From NCBI RefSeq assembly GCF_000226115.1, contig NC_016459.1, positions 620,001 through 684,000 on the forward strand: a stretch of DNA of 64,000 nucleotides, read 5' to 3'. Shown piece after piece: positions 33,688-44,494 of the stretch. The stretch comes from Thermothielavioides terrestris NRRL 8126. Taxonomy: Eukaryota; Ascomycota; Sordariomycetes; Sordariales; Chaetomiaceae. How positions within the stretch are numbered: the stretch's first letter is position 1; the number at the start of each line of letters is the position of its first letter. Position numbers and translations under genes: made by a program. A model generated the notes under the pieces. The model searched no databases. It worked only from the letters and a program-made list of their open reading frames with translations, and was not told the origin of the DNA.

Positions 33688-35100
33688 CTACTCATAGATA
33701 TAGCAGAACTTGCCCCCGAGCCCGCCCATGGTGCTCATCAGCTCGCGCACCGGGACGTCGGGGGCGAGCACGCCGAGGCCGCTGGGGTCGTCGAGCGTGC
33801 CGTTGGGGCTGGGCGGCATGTTGTTCATGGTGCGGGTCATGCTGACCTCGGCGAGGCGGCGGTCGAGGTCCTGCAGCTGCCAGATCCACCAGACGCGGTC
33901 GATCATGGCGTGGTGCAGCCAGAAGGCCGGGTCGCCGGGGCTGACGAAGAAGTCGCCGGCCGGGTCGCCCGAGATGGTGTAGTGCCCGCCCGCGTGCACG
34001 CCCCACTTGCCCTGCGCGAACTGGCCCTCCATGACCGTCTGGAACCAGTACACGTCGCTGTTGCTCGTGATCAGGTCATACGTGTAGTTGGCCGTCGTCA
34101 CCGCCGCCGCGTGCTTGTTGATGTCGCGCCGCAGGCACCGCGGGTTGTAGCCCAGCCCGTCCGAGCGCGGGTTGCGCGGCACTTGAATCGTCGGCGCGAT
34201 CGGGCCGACGTTGATGGTCATGCTGGAAGGGGGTTGGGGGTTGTGGTGTTAGCCCTTGTTATCGTCCTCTCCGGCGGGAGTCTCAGGGGCTGGATGGGGG
34301 AGTGGAAACACACTTCTTGAACGGGCCCGTGGTGACGCAGCCGCCGCCGTCGCCTGGCGGGATGACGTTGTAGGGACTCGGGGCGCCGGGGATGGGAATG
34401 CCTTGATGCGCGACCTTGGCGCCGTTGCCGCCCATGCTGCCCTCACTGCCGTCGAAGAGCGGCGAGTTGGCCGGGTCCTTGGCGTAGCGATCCCAGTTCC
34501 AGTACTGCGGTCATCAGCTGTGGCTTCTGGCTTGACATTACCTATGTGAAGAGGTCTGGTGGGGCTCACTGGCTGGTATCCTGTGTAGTTGCACTCGGTA
34601 CGGAGAGCGTTCTCATAGTGCCATACGTAGTAGCGGTGCCACGGGAGAAAGAATGTCCGGTCGGGGTTAATTGCAGTGTTACGGCGGCTGACAACTTCCC
34701 TGGACTTACTGAACCGTGGTTCCTGGGCGTCTGCAGGATGTGGATAACGACATAGTCGTCAAACCTGCTCTTCGCGCCCGGCGCCTGGGAGGTTGTCAAG
34801 GCCGGCTTGGACTGGAGGCAGAGAACCGCATCGGTGTATTCCTTGCGTTCCTTCACACTGAGATCGCTCCTAAGTGTGGTGTCAACTTTGTTCCCCAGAC
34901 CCGGAAAAGACATAGACCAACCATTCCTTCCGGCGAACTGCCGTCTCCAAGGTGCAACTCCCTTGCGGATTCTTGGCGAGGTAGTCCTTCAACTTCGGCA
35001 AACTGGCCTCGGCCAGCTTGTCCACGACATCGGGCGGGTACGCCCCAGCCGAACAAAGGCCGAGCAAGGCAGCCGTCCACAACACGAGCCTTCGCATCAT
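33688..35100 (-). CDS. Secreted tyrosinase (type-3 copper enzyme)
   Basis: Five exons: 35100-34922, 34869-34710, 34656-34570, 34504-34314 and 33688-34222 (383 residues). A signal peptide (LVLWTAALLGLCSAGA) precedes a CuA half with VVIHILQTPRNHGS and FLPWHRYYVWHYENALRTEC, and a CuB half with GVHAGGHYTISGDPAGDF and FWLHHAMIDRVWWIWQ. All expected His ligand contexts are present. It oxidises mono- or diphenols to quinones (melanin-type or phenol-crosslinking chemistry) outside the cell. There is no long C-terminal propeptide, as in the short secreted tyrosinases. One oddity: the intron between HGS and TFFLPWHR has a good donor (GTAAGT) and a TTAAC-like branch, but where phase requires the acceptor (34657-34658) it ends GG, not AG. 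The other introns are canonical. Confidence 0.87.
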
Positions 35101-36907
35101 GCTGAATTCTCTTCTCCAAGTTTTGCTTGGTCGAGGTGTCTACGGTTAACTCGCGCAGGCACCGAAGCTGGGGCTGGGCCTCTATTTACTGCCGCAATCA
35201 TGTCTTTCAATGGCTGGCTCCTCCAGTTCGTATGGCTGTAAATAGCCGCTCGTGAGGAGTGTCATAAAACGCTCATTTCAGTTGGATGCTCGGATGCCCT
35301 GGTAGCCAGTGGCGATGCTGTGTTAGTGGAAGCTAAGTGTTGCCTGTTTATAGTGCACCAAGTGAGACGGCAGTTGTCTCTGCTGCTCCCGGAGCCTGAA
35401 GGCGCAACTTCGCACTTCGAGGCGAGCACTGCCGAGCCCCGATGCTTGGCAGGCGTTGTTTGATAAATTGGTATGCCGGAAGGTGAATTAAAAACCTGGG
35501 GTGCATGCTGGGCGTTTTGATTAGTGGTCGACAAAATACCCGAGGTCATGCTTTGGGCCAGAGACGGTCATCACCTCGACGGCACTCCATGTTGACCGGT
35601 TTATGGGAGGGCTGGATTACTTCACGCCTGACGGGATTGGATGATGCTCACGGCGAGGACCTCACGCACCCGGTCGGCGCATCACCCCGCCATCCGTTGC
35701 CGACAGTTGGGTATTCGAGTAATGCATCGAGCTAGATTGGCGACGTCGTCACAGTCGTTCATGATCACACCATTCAGCACACACGGTCTACTGTTCCGCT
35801 ACAGCTGGGGGAGGGCAGCAAGCCGGCATGCCGGCTGGTGCTCAACTGGCGTACGGCCGGCTCTCTTGCTCCGTGTCGTCCCCAAGGCACTCTTCGGGCT
35901 CGGTATAGGCAAGGCAGGCCTTGCACAATGGACTGGCGGCTAATTCTGGGCTATGGGGTAAAGCTACACCTGCGCAGGGCGTGGGTGTCCTTGGCAATTG
36001 GGTGTACAGGGCTAGCAAACATCAACACCCGCATCGCTGGGGTCAAATGGTTGATGTCGTCAAGGTCAGACGCAGGATCAGGTCAGCCACAGTGGGTGCG
36101 CACCGTTCGAGCAAGGCTTCACGGTCGCTATCAGGCCAGTATGCCTGGAATGGGGGATTTTGGGAAGTTGGGCAAATGGGCAAGGAAAGCCGTGTTGACC
36201 ACCGATCAGATCTGGACTAAGATCGCTGCGGGCTTGCGAGCCACCACAGCTCAATCCAGAGACCGTCGGCACGTCGACTTTTGGAGCTTCAGAATGAACC
36301 AAGAAAATCATTTGCTGTCCCGGGCGTTTTGTCACCGGGAATTGCGGTTGTGTTCTTTTGAGTTCGTTGTTACAGTCTGAGTTGTCCCTGGGATGGTTGC
36401 TGAGAGGGAGGTGCCACACTGCCCAACGGAGAGTGTGCCTATGTTCCGTAAAGCACTGGAACCTACTCAATGTCACCTCAGGTTGTAGATCTTCCAATAG
36501 AAACACCAGTTGATATTGGTGATGGAGTAACACTCACATATTGGGGGTTTCCGCACACTGCATGTTCGTTCGCCTTTGGTATAGACAAGGGGCGCAGGCC
36601 GAATACCCAGCTCTGGTCCGTAGGTTACTATTCTCGGCTCAGAGTCAGTATCCCCCGACGATCCTTTCCCGACAGAGTTACAAAATGGAAAACTTACATA
36701 GTCAGCGCATTCCTTTCTATACTCGCGGCGTGGACAACCGCAGGAATGAAAGTTGCTGGAGGGCGCAATCAATTGCCATCGCCAATTCGCGAAGTCCAGC
36801 CACAAATGATGAACCATGTCCCTCGAATCGCATTTTCCCAGCTAAGAACAACGTGAGCAAGGGTCATGGTACGTGCGGAGGTCACAAGTTCCGTTGCGAC
36901 TACAAAG
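35101..36907. other. Intergenic, left flank of the large Helitron
   Basis: 1.8 kb with no supportable gene. The left part carries the tyrosinase promoter. Base composition changes abruptly to AT-rich at 36908, where the Helitron begins. Confidence 0.5.
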
Positions 36908-37685
36908 TCTAATATATATACTACAGAACTAGGCGGTTAGTGCAATCCTCTTTCTCAGTATGTAATAGGGGTCCTCCTTAACTAATTGTTACTGCTCCCT
37001 AGCTTTATATCCGTTAATAAATAACATATATAGGGTATAGACCTGTTAGTGATTTTTATACTTCCTTCCTACTAGCTCGTAGACCCATTAGCGTTTTATA
37101 TACTTCCTTCCTATTAGCTTATATACTTATACTCTTACTACTCCCTCTTTTCCCTTTTTTCTATCTCTTCGTTTCCTCCTTTCCTCCTCTTTTCCTCTTA
37201 TCCCAATTTTTATTGCCCTATTACATTTGAATTCCTATCGCTATACCTCCTCTTCGTCGCCCTCTAGGTTTATAGACTATTTATTACGATCGTTATTATC
37301 GATATAAGCCGCTTTCTAAGTTTTATACCTATTCCAATGGGGCTCCTTATATATCTTATATTTTCTACGCTACTATCTATTATTAGTGTCGTCGTTCCCT
37401 AGCCTATAATACGCTATATAATATATACTACAATGCTATAGAACCTCCTATTCTAACTAGCTAGTTGCCTTTTATAGGTTGTATCGCTCTCTTTATTAGT
37501 ACTTTATAGACTATTGCTAACCTATATTTAAATAGTATAACCGTTATATTATATAATCTTAGCTTAATAGATATTGAGTATACTAAGTATAGTGCATTAT
37601 ATTAGATAGATAAGCGTTTAACGGTATATTTCTATATCTATTATTTATCTTCTTTAGCTAACACTTTCCTATAGTATAGAATTCT

Positions 37686-37967
37686 TGTTACACGAACAAA
37701 GTGGGTTGCTACCTAGCCTCGTCAGCCGAGGTAGCGGAGCACTCAAACCAAGTAGGAGCTTCGGAGGAGTGCAAGATGGATATATTGCAAGAGTGTGGAA
37801 TGCGGGCAAGTGCCCACCTAAATACAGGAGTGTGGTGGCCTGTGCGTAAGGTGGCCTGTGCACTGTTGTAGGGCCTAGTGCTGTTGTGGGGCCCAGTGGG
37901 CCCAGTGGACCCACACTTACGCAGTTGGCCACAGGTGGCCACAGGTGACCTACAACTGCGTGTAACA
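37686..37967. mobile_element. Solo LTR (282 bp) nested in the Helitron
   Basis: Begins TGTTACACG and ends CGTGTAACA (9-bp inverted ends, TG...CA), flanked on both sides by the direct repeat ATTCT (37681-37685 and 37968-37972), a 5-bp target-site duplication. It is GC-richer than its surroundings and free of the TA-rich decay, so it inserted after the Helitron was mutated. No internal retrotransposon sequence remains, consistent with LTR-LTR recombination. Small internal repeats (GTGGCCACAG type) lie near 37926-37947. Confidence 0.85.
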
Positions 37968-38399
37968 ATTCTATTACTATAAATCCCACTTTTAGCTTCT
38001 ATTGCTTATAGAACAACGTTTCTTTCCCCCTAGCCTACTACCTTCTAGACTTCCTTAACTACCTATTGTATATATAAGATCCTTAAGGGTCCTATTTTCG
38101 CAATTATCTTCATTGTTATAATTTAGCTTTTATATTCACTTCTATTTCTATAAATTAAACTATTTACAACATCTATAGTAGTGGGCCTATAGATTTTCAG
38201 ATCTATAGTGCCCTATATTATATTGCTAGCCCTTTTATAGAAATGCCTAGTAAGCCTCTATAGTACGTTTAGCTTTTTTTTTATAATTCATAGGCTACTA
38301 TTGTATATTGAACTTTCTTCTTTATAGACTCTAATCATAATTTTATATTATACTTTATAGACTTTCTTTATTACTATAACCCCTTTATTTATATCTACT

Positions 38400-41300
38400 T
38401 AACTACGAAGGAGCACTTTCTTTAGAGCCTAGCTATTGTATAGGTCGCTATTATACCTTAGTTACGTTTAGTTGTGGACTATAGCTACAATTACAACCGT
38501 TGCTATAAAAACCTACTAATAGTAGATAAGGTGGCTATTCTTATTCTAAAGGAGAATTTAGGGCCTAATTTTCACGATATTATCCTTATATACCGCTTAG
38601 ACGATAGCTCTATATAGGCCTAGCACTATATTTACCTATATCACCTTACCTATTTGCTATTAGCCTACCCTTTAATGTTTCTGTTTAGGGATTCTAGCTT
38701 CTACTAAGGCTTATAGCTCTATAATAGCTAAAGGTAGAGCTATATTTAACTAAATATTAAGTTTAGGCAGTAGTATTAATATTTATTATATCCTTATATA
38801 GGTTATAGCTAAACCCTCTTCCTTTTTTAGCGGTTATTCTAGTAGTTATTAGTAGACCTCTAGGCTATAAGCAATTAATAGAAGCTATATTAGATCTATA
38901 ATAACTAAAAGGAACTATATATAGAACTATACTAAAGAGTATAGGACTAGCTACAATTAGGTAATAGCGATACTTATAAGCTTAGATAGCGAATTGTCCT
39001 ATCTATAAGCTACATTAGGGGCCTACACTTTATTGCTTAGTACTATTAAAATTCAATGGCTATCGTCTATAAGCTAGGTTATTTTACACTATTTATTATA
39101 GTTATAGCTAACCTAAATTAGGTAGAGATCTAGTAGAAGCTTCTTCTAGGCTAGACTATAGCGGACCGCCCTAATATTATTAGCTATATCTTTGAGCTTA
39201 AGTACTAAACTATCCTTTATAAACTATAGTATAGCAACCTATTTAGGGAGTTTATAGGTATTATTTAGACTATTAAATACTAGAAGTGTAAGCTTCTATA
39301 TCGCTATATTTTACTTTTCTTTTTACAAAAGTCTATATATCTATTTCTTATCTTTGCTAATATCGACTACGTTATCTAGGCTAAGCTTCTAATAGAGGCG
39401 GAGGATCCTAATAGCTAGTTGTAGGCCGTTATTATAAGCAATATAATTTATAGGCTATATAGTTCTAATAACCTTGCCTCTCCTTATATAGTTTATAACC
39501 TATATATAGGGGTTGCGAGCTGTTCTAAACGCTTTCTAAAGGCGTTTATAAAGAAGATTGTCATCCTAGAAAATAGGTATCCTATCTATCGCTATTAAGA
39601 CACTAGGCAAACAGTTATTTATAAGGTTAATAGCTATAAGGTACAACTTAACAACCGTTGGGTTATACTCTACAACCTTTACCTCTCTTATAAATATATT
39701 GCCTATATTAATATAGAGATTTATATATCTATAAAGTCTATTAAGTATATATATAAATATATTTATAAAGGGACTAATTAATCAATAGTTCAACTCTCTA
39801 TAGCTAACTAGTTTAATAAGGTTGACACCTATTTGCAATGTCGGTACGTTAGTCTAGCGAAGGCAGTTGTATAGCTCTTTAAATTCTATACCTATTGTAA
39901 GTACCCTCCTATTTATCGCCTTCTAGTCTATCTTAAGTATTAGCAATACGTTGTTTTCTAGGTAGATAGTACTCCTAAAGAGCTTATAAAGGCTTTAGAA
40001 TATAGAACTATAGAGCTAAAAGGGTTTTTTACTTACAACGTAGCCTATAAGGATACTTATAATATCCTCTATATCGATTTTCCTTTACACTTTGTCTAGG
40101 ATAGGCAGTTATAGGAGTAGAAGCCCTATGTTTATAGCATTGCTATTAGGCGTATATATTACGTTCCTCCTACTATAGGTAAGCGATATTTTCTTTGTCT
40201 TCTCCTTTATTTAGTTCTAGGCACTTAGTCGTTTACCTATTTATAGACCGTAGATAGCTTTAAATATCCTATATTCTAGGCTACTTACGTTGCAATTAGC
40301 CTACTTAACTCCGACTAAAGCTAAATTATATACTTTACTAAAGCTATAGGCTAGCAAATAGGGTATACTCTTTATAAGCTTTTTACTATTAGCCTCCTTT
40401 TTAATGATATTATAGACTTAGTAGCACTATAGTTATAGTTTTGTAATTCTTTTTACAATAATCTTCTACGTCGCCTTAAGCGTTTTACAGATGTCCTACT
40501 AGATTTAGAGGAGCTATATTTCGACTTTAGGCTCTTTTTATTGAATTAGCTACTAGCTAATAACGATAAGTGTTTAGCCAACTTTAGTTTATTAGCTGTC
40601 TATCACCGTTAGGAGAATATAGAGCGGAACCCCCTTTTATAAACAGAGCTTAGTTACAACCGTTAAGAGTAAGAGGCCCTATTTATAAGTATTTAATCTT
40701 AGTTGAACGCTAGCTAAGCTATACTCTTTGTAAAGATTATAGCTATAGTCGACTCGTATTTTGAAATAGCTTATTTTTTTATCTAAGGCGCTAGTAGGAC
40801 TAGTAAAACCTTTTTATATCGTTGTCTCTCTTCTTTCTTCTATTCGTAAAGGTATATTGTCCTTTACGTTGCTTCTTCTAGCCTTATAGCTCTCCTTCTC
40901 GATAGCAGCTACACTTCTTATAGCTATTTTAAGATTCCGATCGACATTATAGACGTTAGTACTTATATAGTCTAGAAGAACATTTAGCTTATAGCTCTTT
41001 TGTAATACACTAAGCTTATTATCTAGGACAAGGTTCTAATATAATACCGCTATTGCTTTGAGACTATCGACTATATATTACAAGATATTTGCAACTATAA
41101 TAGCCTATTTAGAGGGGTTCTAGTTATATTAGAGGAGGACTTTATATAAATTCTACCTATTGTCTATAACAATGATAGGTGTTACATTGTTTAGGCCTAT
41201 TTATAGAACTTACTAATCTAGCCTTAGCTATAGGTCTAGAAACTAACTAAGAATATATAAATATAAGGAGCTAATACTAACAACTATACTTTTATAAGTT

Positions 41301-42080
41301 GGTTATAGAATCTAAGTTACAATCCTTATTTCTATAGCTCCGTTAATCCCTTTCCCCCTTTTATACTCTATTCTATATAGAAGTAGTTAGTTAATTAAGT
41401 CTATCCTATATACCTATTTAAATACACTATAATAGACTCGACAATATTTATAAACTAAGTAATTCTTTGTCTTTACAACGCTACTATAAGCTCTATTAAC
41501 GTAGCTATTATTTCTTTAGTTCTAGGTCAAGAATTTCGATATCTCTCTATTAACAAGGTGGAAAACCCTCCTAACGCTAAGGATCTTAACGCTCCTATAT
41601 TATCTCCTGAATTTTTATTTTCTTTAGACTTCGCTTCTATTCTACTTACTATCTTAACCTTAAAGGTTAGAGCCCCTATTCTTTTACTTTGAAACCTTGA
41701 CCTTAGTAGTAAGCTCTATAATAGGACTTGGCTAGTTATAACTTAGCTTGCTTCGTCTATTATTAAAGGGCGAATCTTAATAGGTAACTTTACTAGATAG
41801 TTGCAGATAATTCTAAAGATTAAGTTAAGTTCTATAGAGGAGGACTTTCTTTATATTATTGTTTATAAGCAGTTTCTAATTCGCCTCTACTTTACAATAA
41901 CTATTAATAAGTCTTAGAGGTAGTCTTTTTCTTATATTAGTATCAATTTTCGAAAGCCTATATTTTCTTATAGCTAGTTTTATATAGCTATATCTCGGGT
42001 TATAGATATTTATAATGTTTATATATATTTATTAGATTTAGGGGAGTAAAGTGGGAAGCTTATAAACATTGTATATCTAG
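38400..42080 (+). pseudogene. Helitron Rep/Pif1-like helicase (RepHel), decayed
   Basis: Reading through stops, the stretches I translated by eye keep one consistent order of conserved blocks, and nearly every stop fits Gln (CAA/CAG to TAA/TAG). In order: an LHxxYLxLxYPLxF-like N-terminal block (about 38610-38680); a Rep-domain block ending VIANLNxVEI (about 39100); FELKY...EFIGII then LLFFLQKS (39180-39340); CSKRFLKAF, NNRWVILYNLYLSYKYIAYI and IKYIYKYIYKG (39510-39770); the Pif1 Walker A region FIxGASRTSKTFLYRCL followed by YVASSSLIALLLD (40780-40910); and the terminal helicase block INKSxRQSFSYISIN...FYIAISRV (41900-42010). I saw no frameshift in those stretches. It cannot make protein but was once full length. 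It is the rolling-circle replicase/helicase of the element. Confidence 0.85.
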
Positions 42081-42109
42081 AGGTACTAATATTATAGTAC
42101 AATTATCAA

Positions 42110-42290
42110 ACGCTATTGTAGATTCTTATAATTGAGGTATACTATATACTAACTAATGCTTTATACTTATATTAAACGCTATCGTATACTCCTATAGTCT
42201 AGGTATATAACGCTATTCTAGATTCGATTCCTATATTCTAGGTATATAACGCTATTCTAGAATCTTATACTCTAGGTATATAATACTTTA
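42110..42290 (+). repeat. Degenerate ~40-bp tandem repeat inside the Helitron
   Basis: The phrase AGGTATATAACGCTATTCTAGA recurs with drift three times (about 42200-42285), with weaker copies before it (ACGCTATTGTAGATTC near 42110 and ACGCTATCGTATACTC near 42177). It sits between the converging 3' ends of the two decayed Helitron genes. Confidence 0.65.
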
Positions 42291-42369
42291 TACCTATAGC
42301 TAATAAATATATTTCTCTCCTCTATAGTATATCCTTTGTAGACCTATTAAGTAGATTCGTTATAACTTA

Positions 42370-43670
42370 CATTCGCTAATTATATCTCCTTCTTTCGTAG
42401 TTTATCTACTATAGATATATTAAGTAGGTTAGCTATATCTCTAAGAGCCTCTATAAAGGTCTACTCTTCTTTAGTAGACAAATATAGAAAAAGCTTATAA
42501 ATAAGCTTAATATAACGGTTAACACGTTTAATAGGGCTTATAAGTTCGCTATATATAGCGTAGTATCTATCCTCTCTTAGGTAATGTAAGCTATAATAGG
42601 TAGGTATAGCAAGGTCGTTATTCAACAGATATATAGCCTTCTCTCTAGCCCTATAACGACCGTTATAGATAAAGGGCGTAAACTCATCTCTTAGAATAGA
42701 GTATACAATAGGAGCTACTATTATATAAGGAATAGGCTATAAAAGTATATATAGGTCGTTGAACTATTAGGAGCTAATAGAAGATAATACGTCCGTTATA
42801 GGGCGTAAACGTTTAGAGGAGATAACCACTTTGAGCTCCAACTTACACTTCGTAGGCGTAGTATAATGTTTATACGGCTTAGGTATTAGCTAAGAGGGGG
42901 GTAGAGAGGGAGGGAGAGGGGTCAGATCCTTTATAATATAGTATTTACAAAGTATCTCCAACTCTATTATATATATATTAGCTACAAAGTATATTATAGA
43001 GATATTAGGAGGACTATATTTACTACTTCCTTTAAAAAAGCTATACCTAGTGCTACCTAAGTTGTAGTAGCAGCTAGTATAGTAGCTATTACCTATATTG
43101 TTCTATAATACAACGTAGTTTATATATAGGCCTAGACCTTTTTTATAATACTTATACTTACTATCGTTAGGATCATTGCTTATAATTTATATTAATAGAG
43201 ATTTAAGGTTAATTGTATAGTCGAAGTTAATATTATAGTACTTATTTAAGTTATAAAGATCTATCTATAAATAGACATTATAGACTACCTATAAATATAT
43301 TAGCATTAGTATCCTATTATTATTATAGATCGCTATATACTTTAAACTTTAGTAGATTCTATATATACTTTATAGGCTTAGGAAAGTTTTATATAGCCTT
43401 AAGAATAGTCTCTTTCAAGAGGATATCGGCTATAACCTTTATATTACTATCTTTGTTCTCCTCTCTTTATACTTCTATAGCTATATCTTTAGCTTCGTTA
43501 TCTTCCCCTTATACGTCTATCGCCATAGTAGTTAGCGCAAATGTAAGTAGCTCGTAGGGGGTATCGCTATATTAGATGTCTTCGTCTACTTCGATAGACA
43601 GTAGAGGCGAGTCTACTTCGTCGTCGAAAAGCGTAGAAGGTATCTAACAGTCGTTAAAATCGCTATTTAT
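42370..43670 (-). pseudogene. Second Helitron gene, unknown function, decayed
   Basis: On the minus strand a coding-like frame runs right to left with only TAA/TAG interruptions that fit lost Gln codons. The first part is acidic (DDEVDSPLLSIEVDEDI, later GEDNEAKDIAIEV). Next come INFDYTINLKSLL, NDPNDSKYKYYKKGLGLYIN and NSYYTSCYYNLGSTRYSFFK, a Pro-rich linker (TPLPPSLPPS), a long globular-looking part (RDEFTPFIYNGRYRAREKAI, then LREDRYYAIYSELISPIKRV) and an end near DKLRKKEI. One frame change occurs near 43270 (an indel or intron). I know no family for it; it is not Rep, helicase or transposase by motif. It converges on the RepHel gene. Confidence 0.6.
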
Positions 43671-44083
43671 ATATAGCGATTAAGCTAATATATATACTAT
43701 TACGTTCGATAGCCGGTCGGTCGATAGTAACGTAGTTGTTAAGCAGTTCGTTGTATAAGATCTAGGTTTTTAGTTTCTAAGTATAGCGATTCTACTTCTA
43801 TACGTAGGCGGCTTCTATATATACGTTAGACTCGCTCCAATCGCCTAGGAAAAAGCCTAGAAAAGAGGTAACGGATCAGTAAATGCTTATAAATGCGCTG
43901 CTAAGCCGAGCTGCAACGGATATACGCGGTTCTATAGGATGAATGTCGTATACGCTGGAAAAGGTATGTGCGCAGGTGTAGAAAAAGTGGGTGGTTGTGG
44001 AAACAGTGGGTGGTTGTGGCACTGCCAAGAAAAAGGATTGAAATGGCTGCGCGTAGCCCGCGAAGCGGGCTGCCAACCCCTAG

Positions 44084-44494
44084 TTCACCTGGTTCGTACG
44101 CTTGCGCTATGTCGATCGATGGCAGGCTCTGGCAGGTTCGGCGAAGGGCAAGTCTTAGCTTGGGGACCGGTAGAGGTAAAAGAGCGTTCAACAGTTCATA
44201 ATCTCTCGAAACGGGTCTCGTTCATACTAGCACCATCGATTTCGCATTTGAACTTCAAATGCAGCCAGTATCAAGCACAGCCACGTCACGGCCGGCAAGT
44301 CAGTTAGCGGCTGCAGTCGGTTCAAGACTATAAAAGTGACGAATCCTGAGACCTGGAATGGGGTACCCAACGTTCCACTCCAGTCACATCTCTTAAATGG
44401 ATTCGTAGATGACTCATTCAAGCATGCCTTTCGAGTCTGCTCTCGTCAAAGAGAATATCCAACAGGTCGAAGACCAAGACCAGATCGAAGGCTG
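44084..44494. other. Intergenic, right flank of the Helitron
   Basis: 411 bp between the Helitron CTAG end and the stop of the fructosamine-kinase-family gene. Nothing is recognised beyond the element junction at 44083/44084. Confidence 0.5.

Larger units (their letters stand above)
36908..44083 (+). mobile_element. Autonomous-type Helitron, AT-rich and mutated (RIP-like)
   Basis: The 5' end is TCTAATATATATACTAC at 36908. The 3' end is the hairpin AGCCCGCGAAGCGGGCT (44055-44071), then 8 nt, then CTAG (44080-44083) followed by T. The same 5' end, the block CTTAACTAATTGTTA (36977-36991) and the same hairpin occur in the small element at 6542-7771. The body encodes a decayed Rep/Pif1-helicase (+) and a second decayed gene (-). 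Gln codons have become TAA/TAG, and Gly codons AGT/AGG, while the reading frame is kept. That is the pattern expected from RIP (C-to-T on both strands, preferring CpA). One deviation: the base before the 5' TC is G (36907), not the usual A. Confidence 0.88.

Noticed and set aside
37686..37967. MITE or SINE inside the Helitron
   Set aside because: TG...CA ends with a 5-bp duplication fit a solo LTR better; the 9-bp inverted ends are typical of LTR termini and there is no A-tail or pol III box.
36908..44083. Centromere or plain AT-rich isochore
   Set aside because: Defined Helitron ends and readable Rep/Pif1 and second-gene frames explain the whole tract as a mutated transposon.
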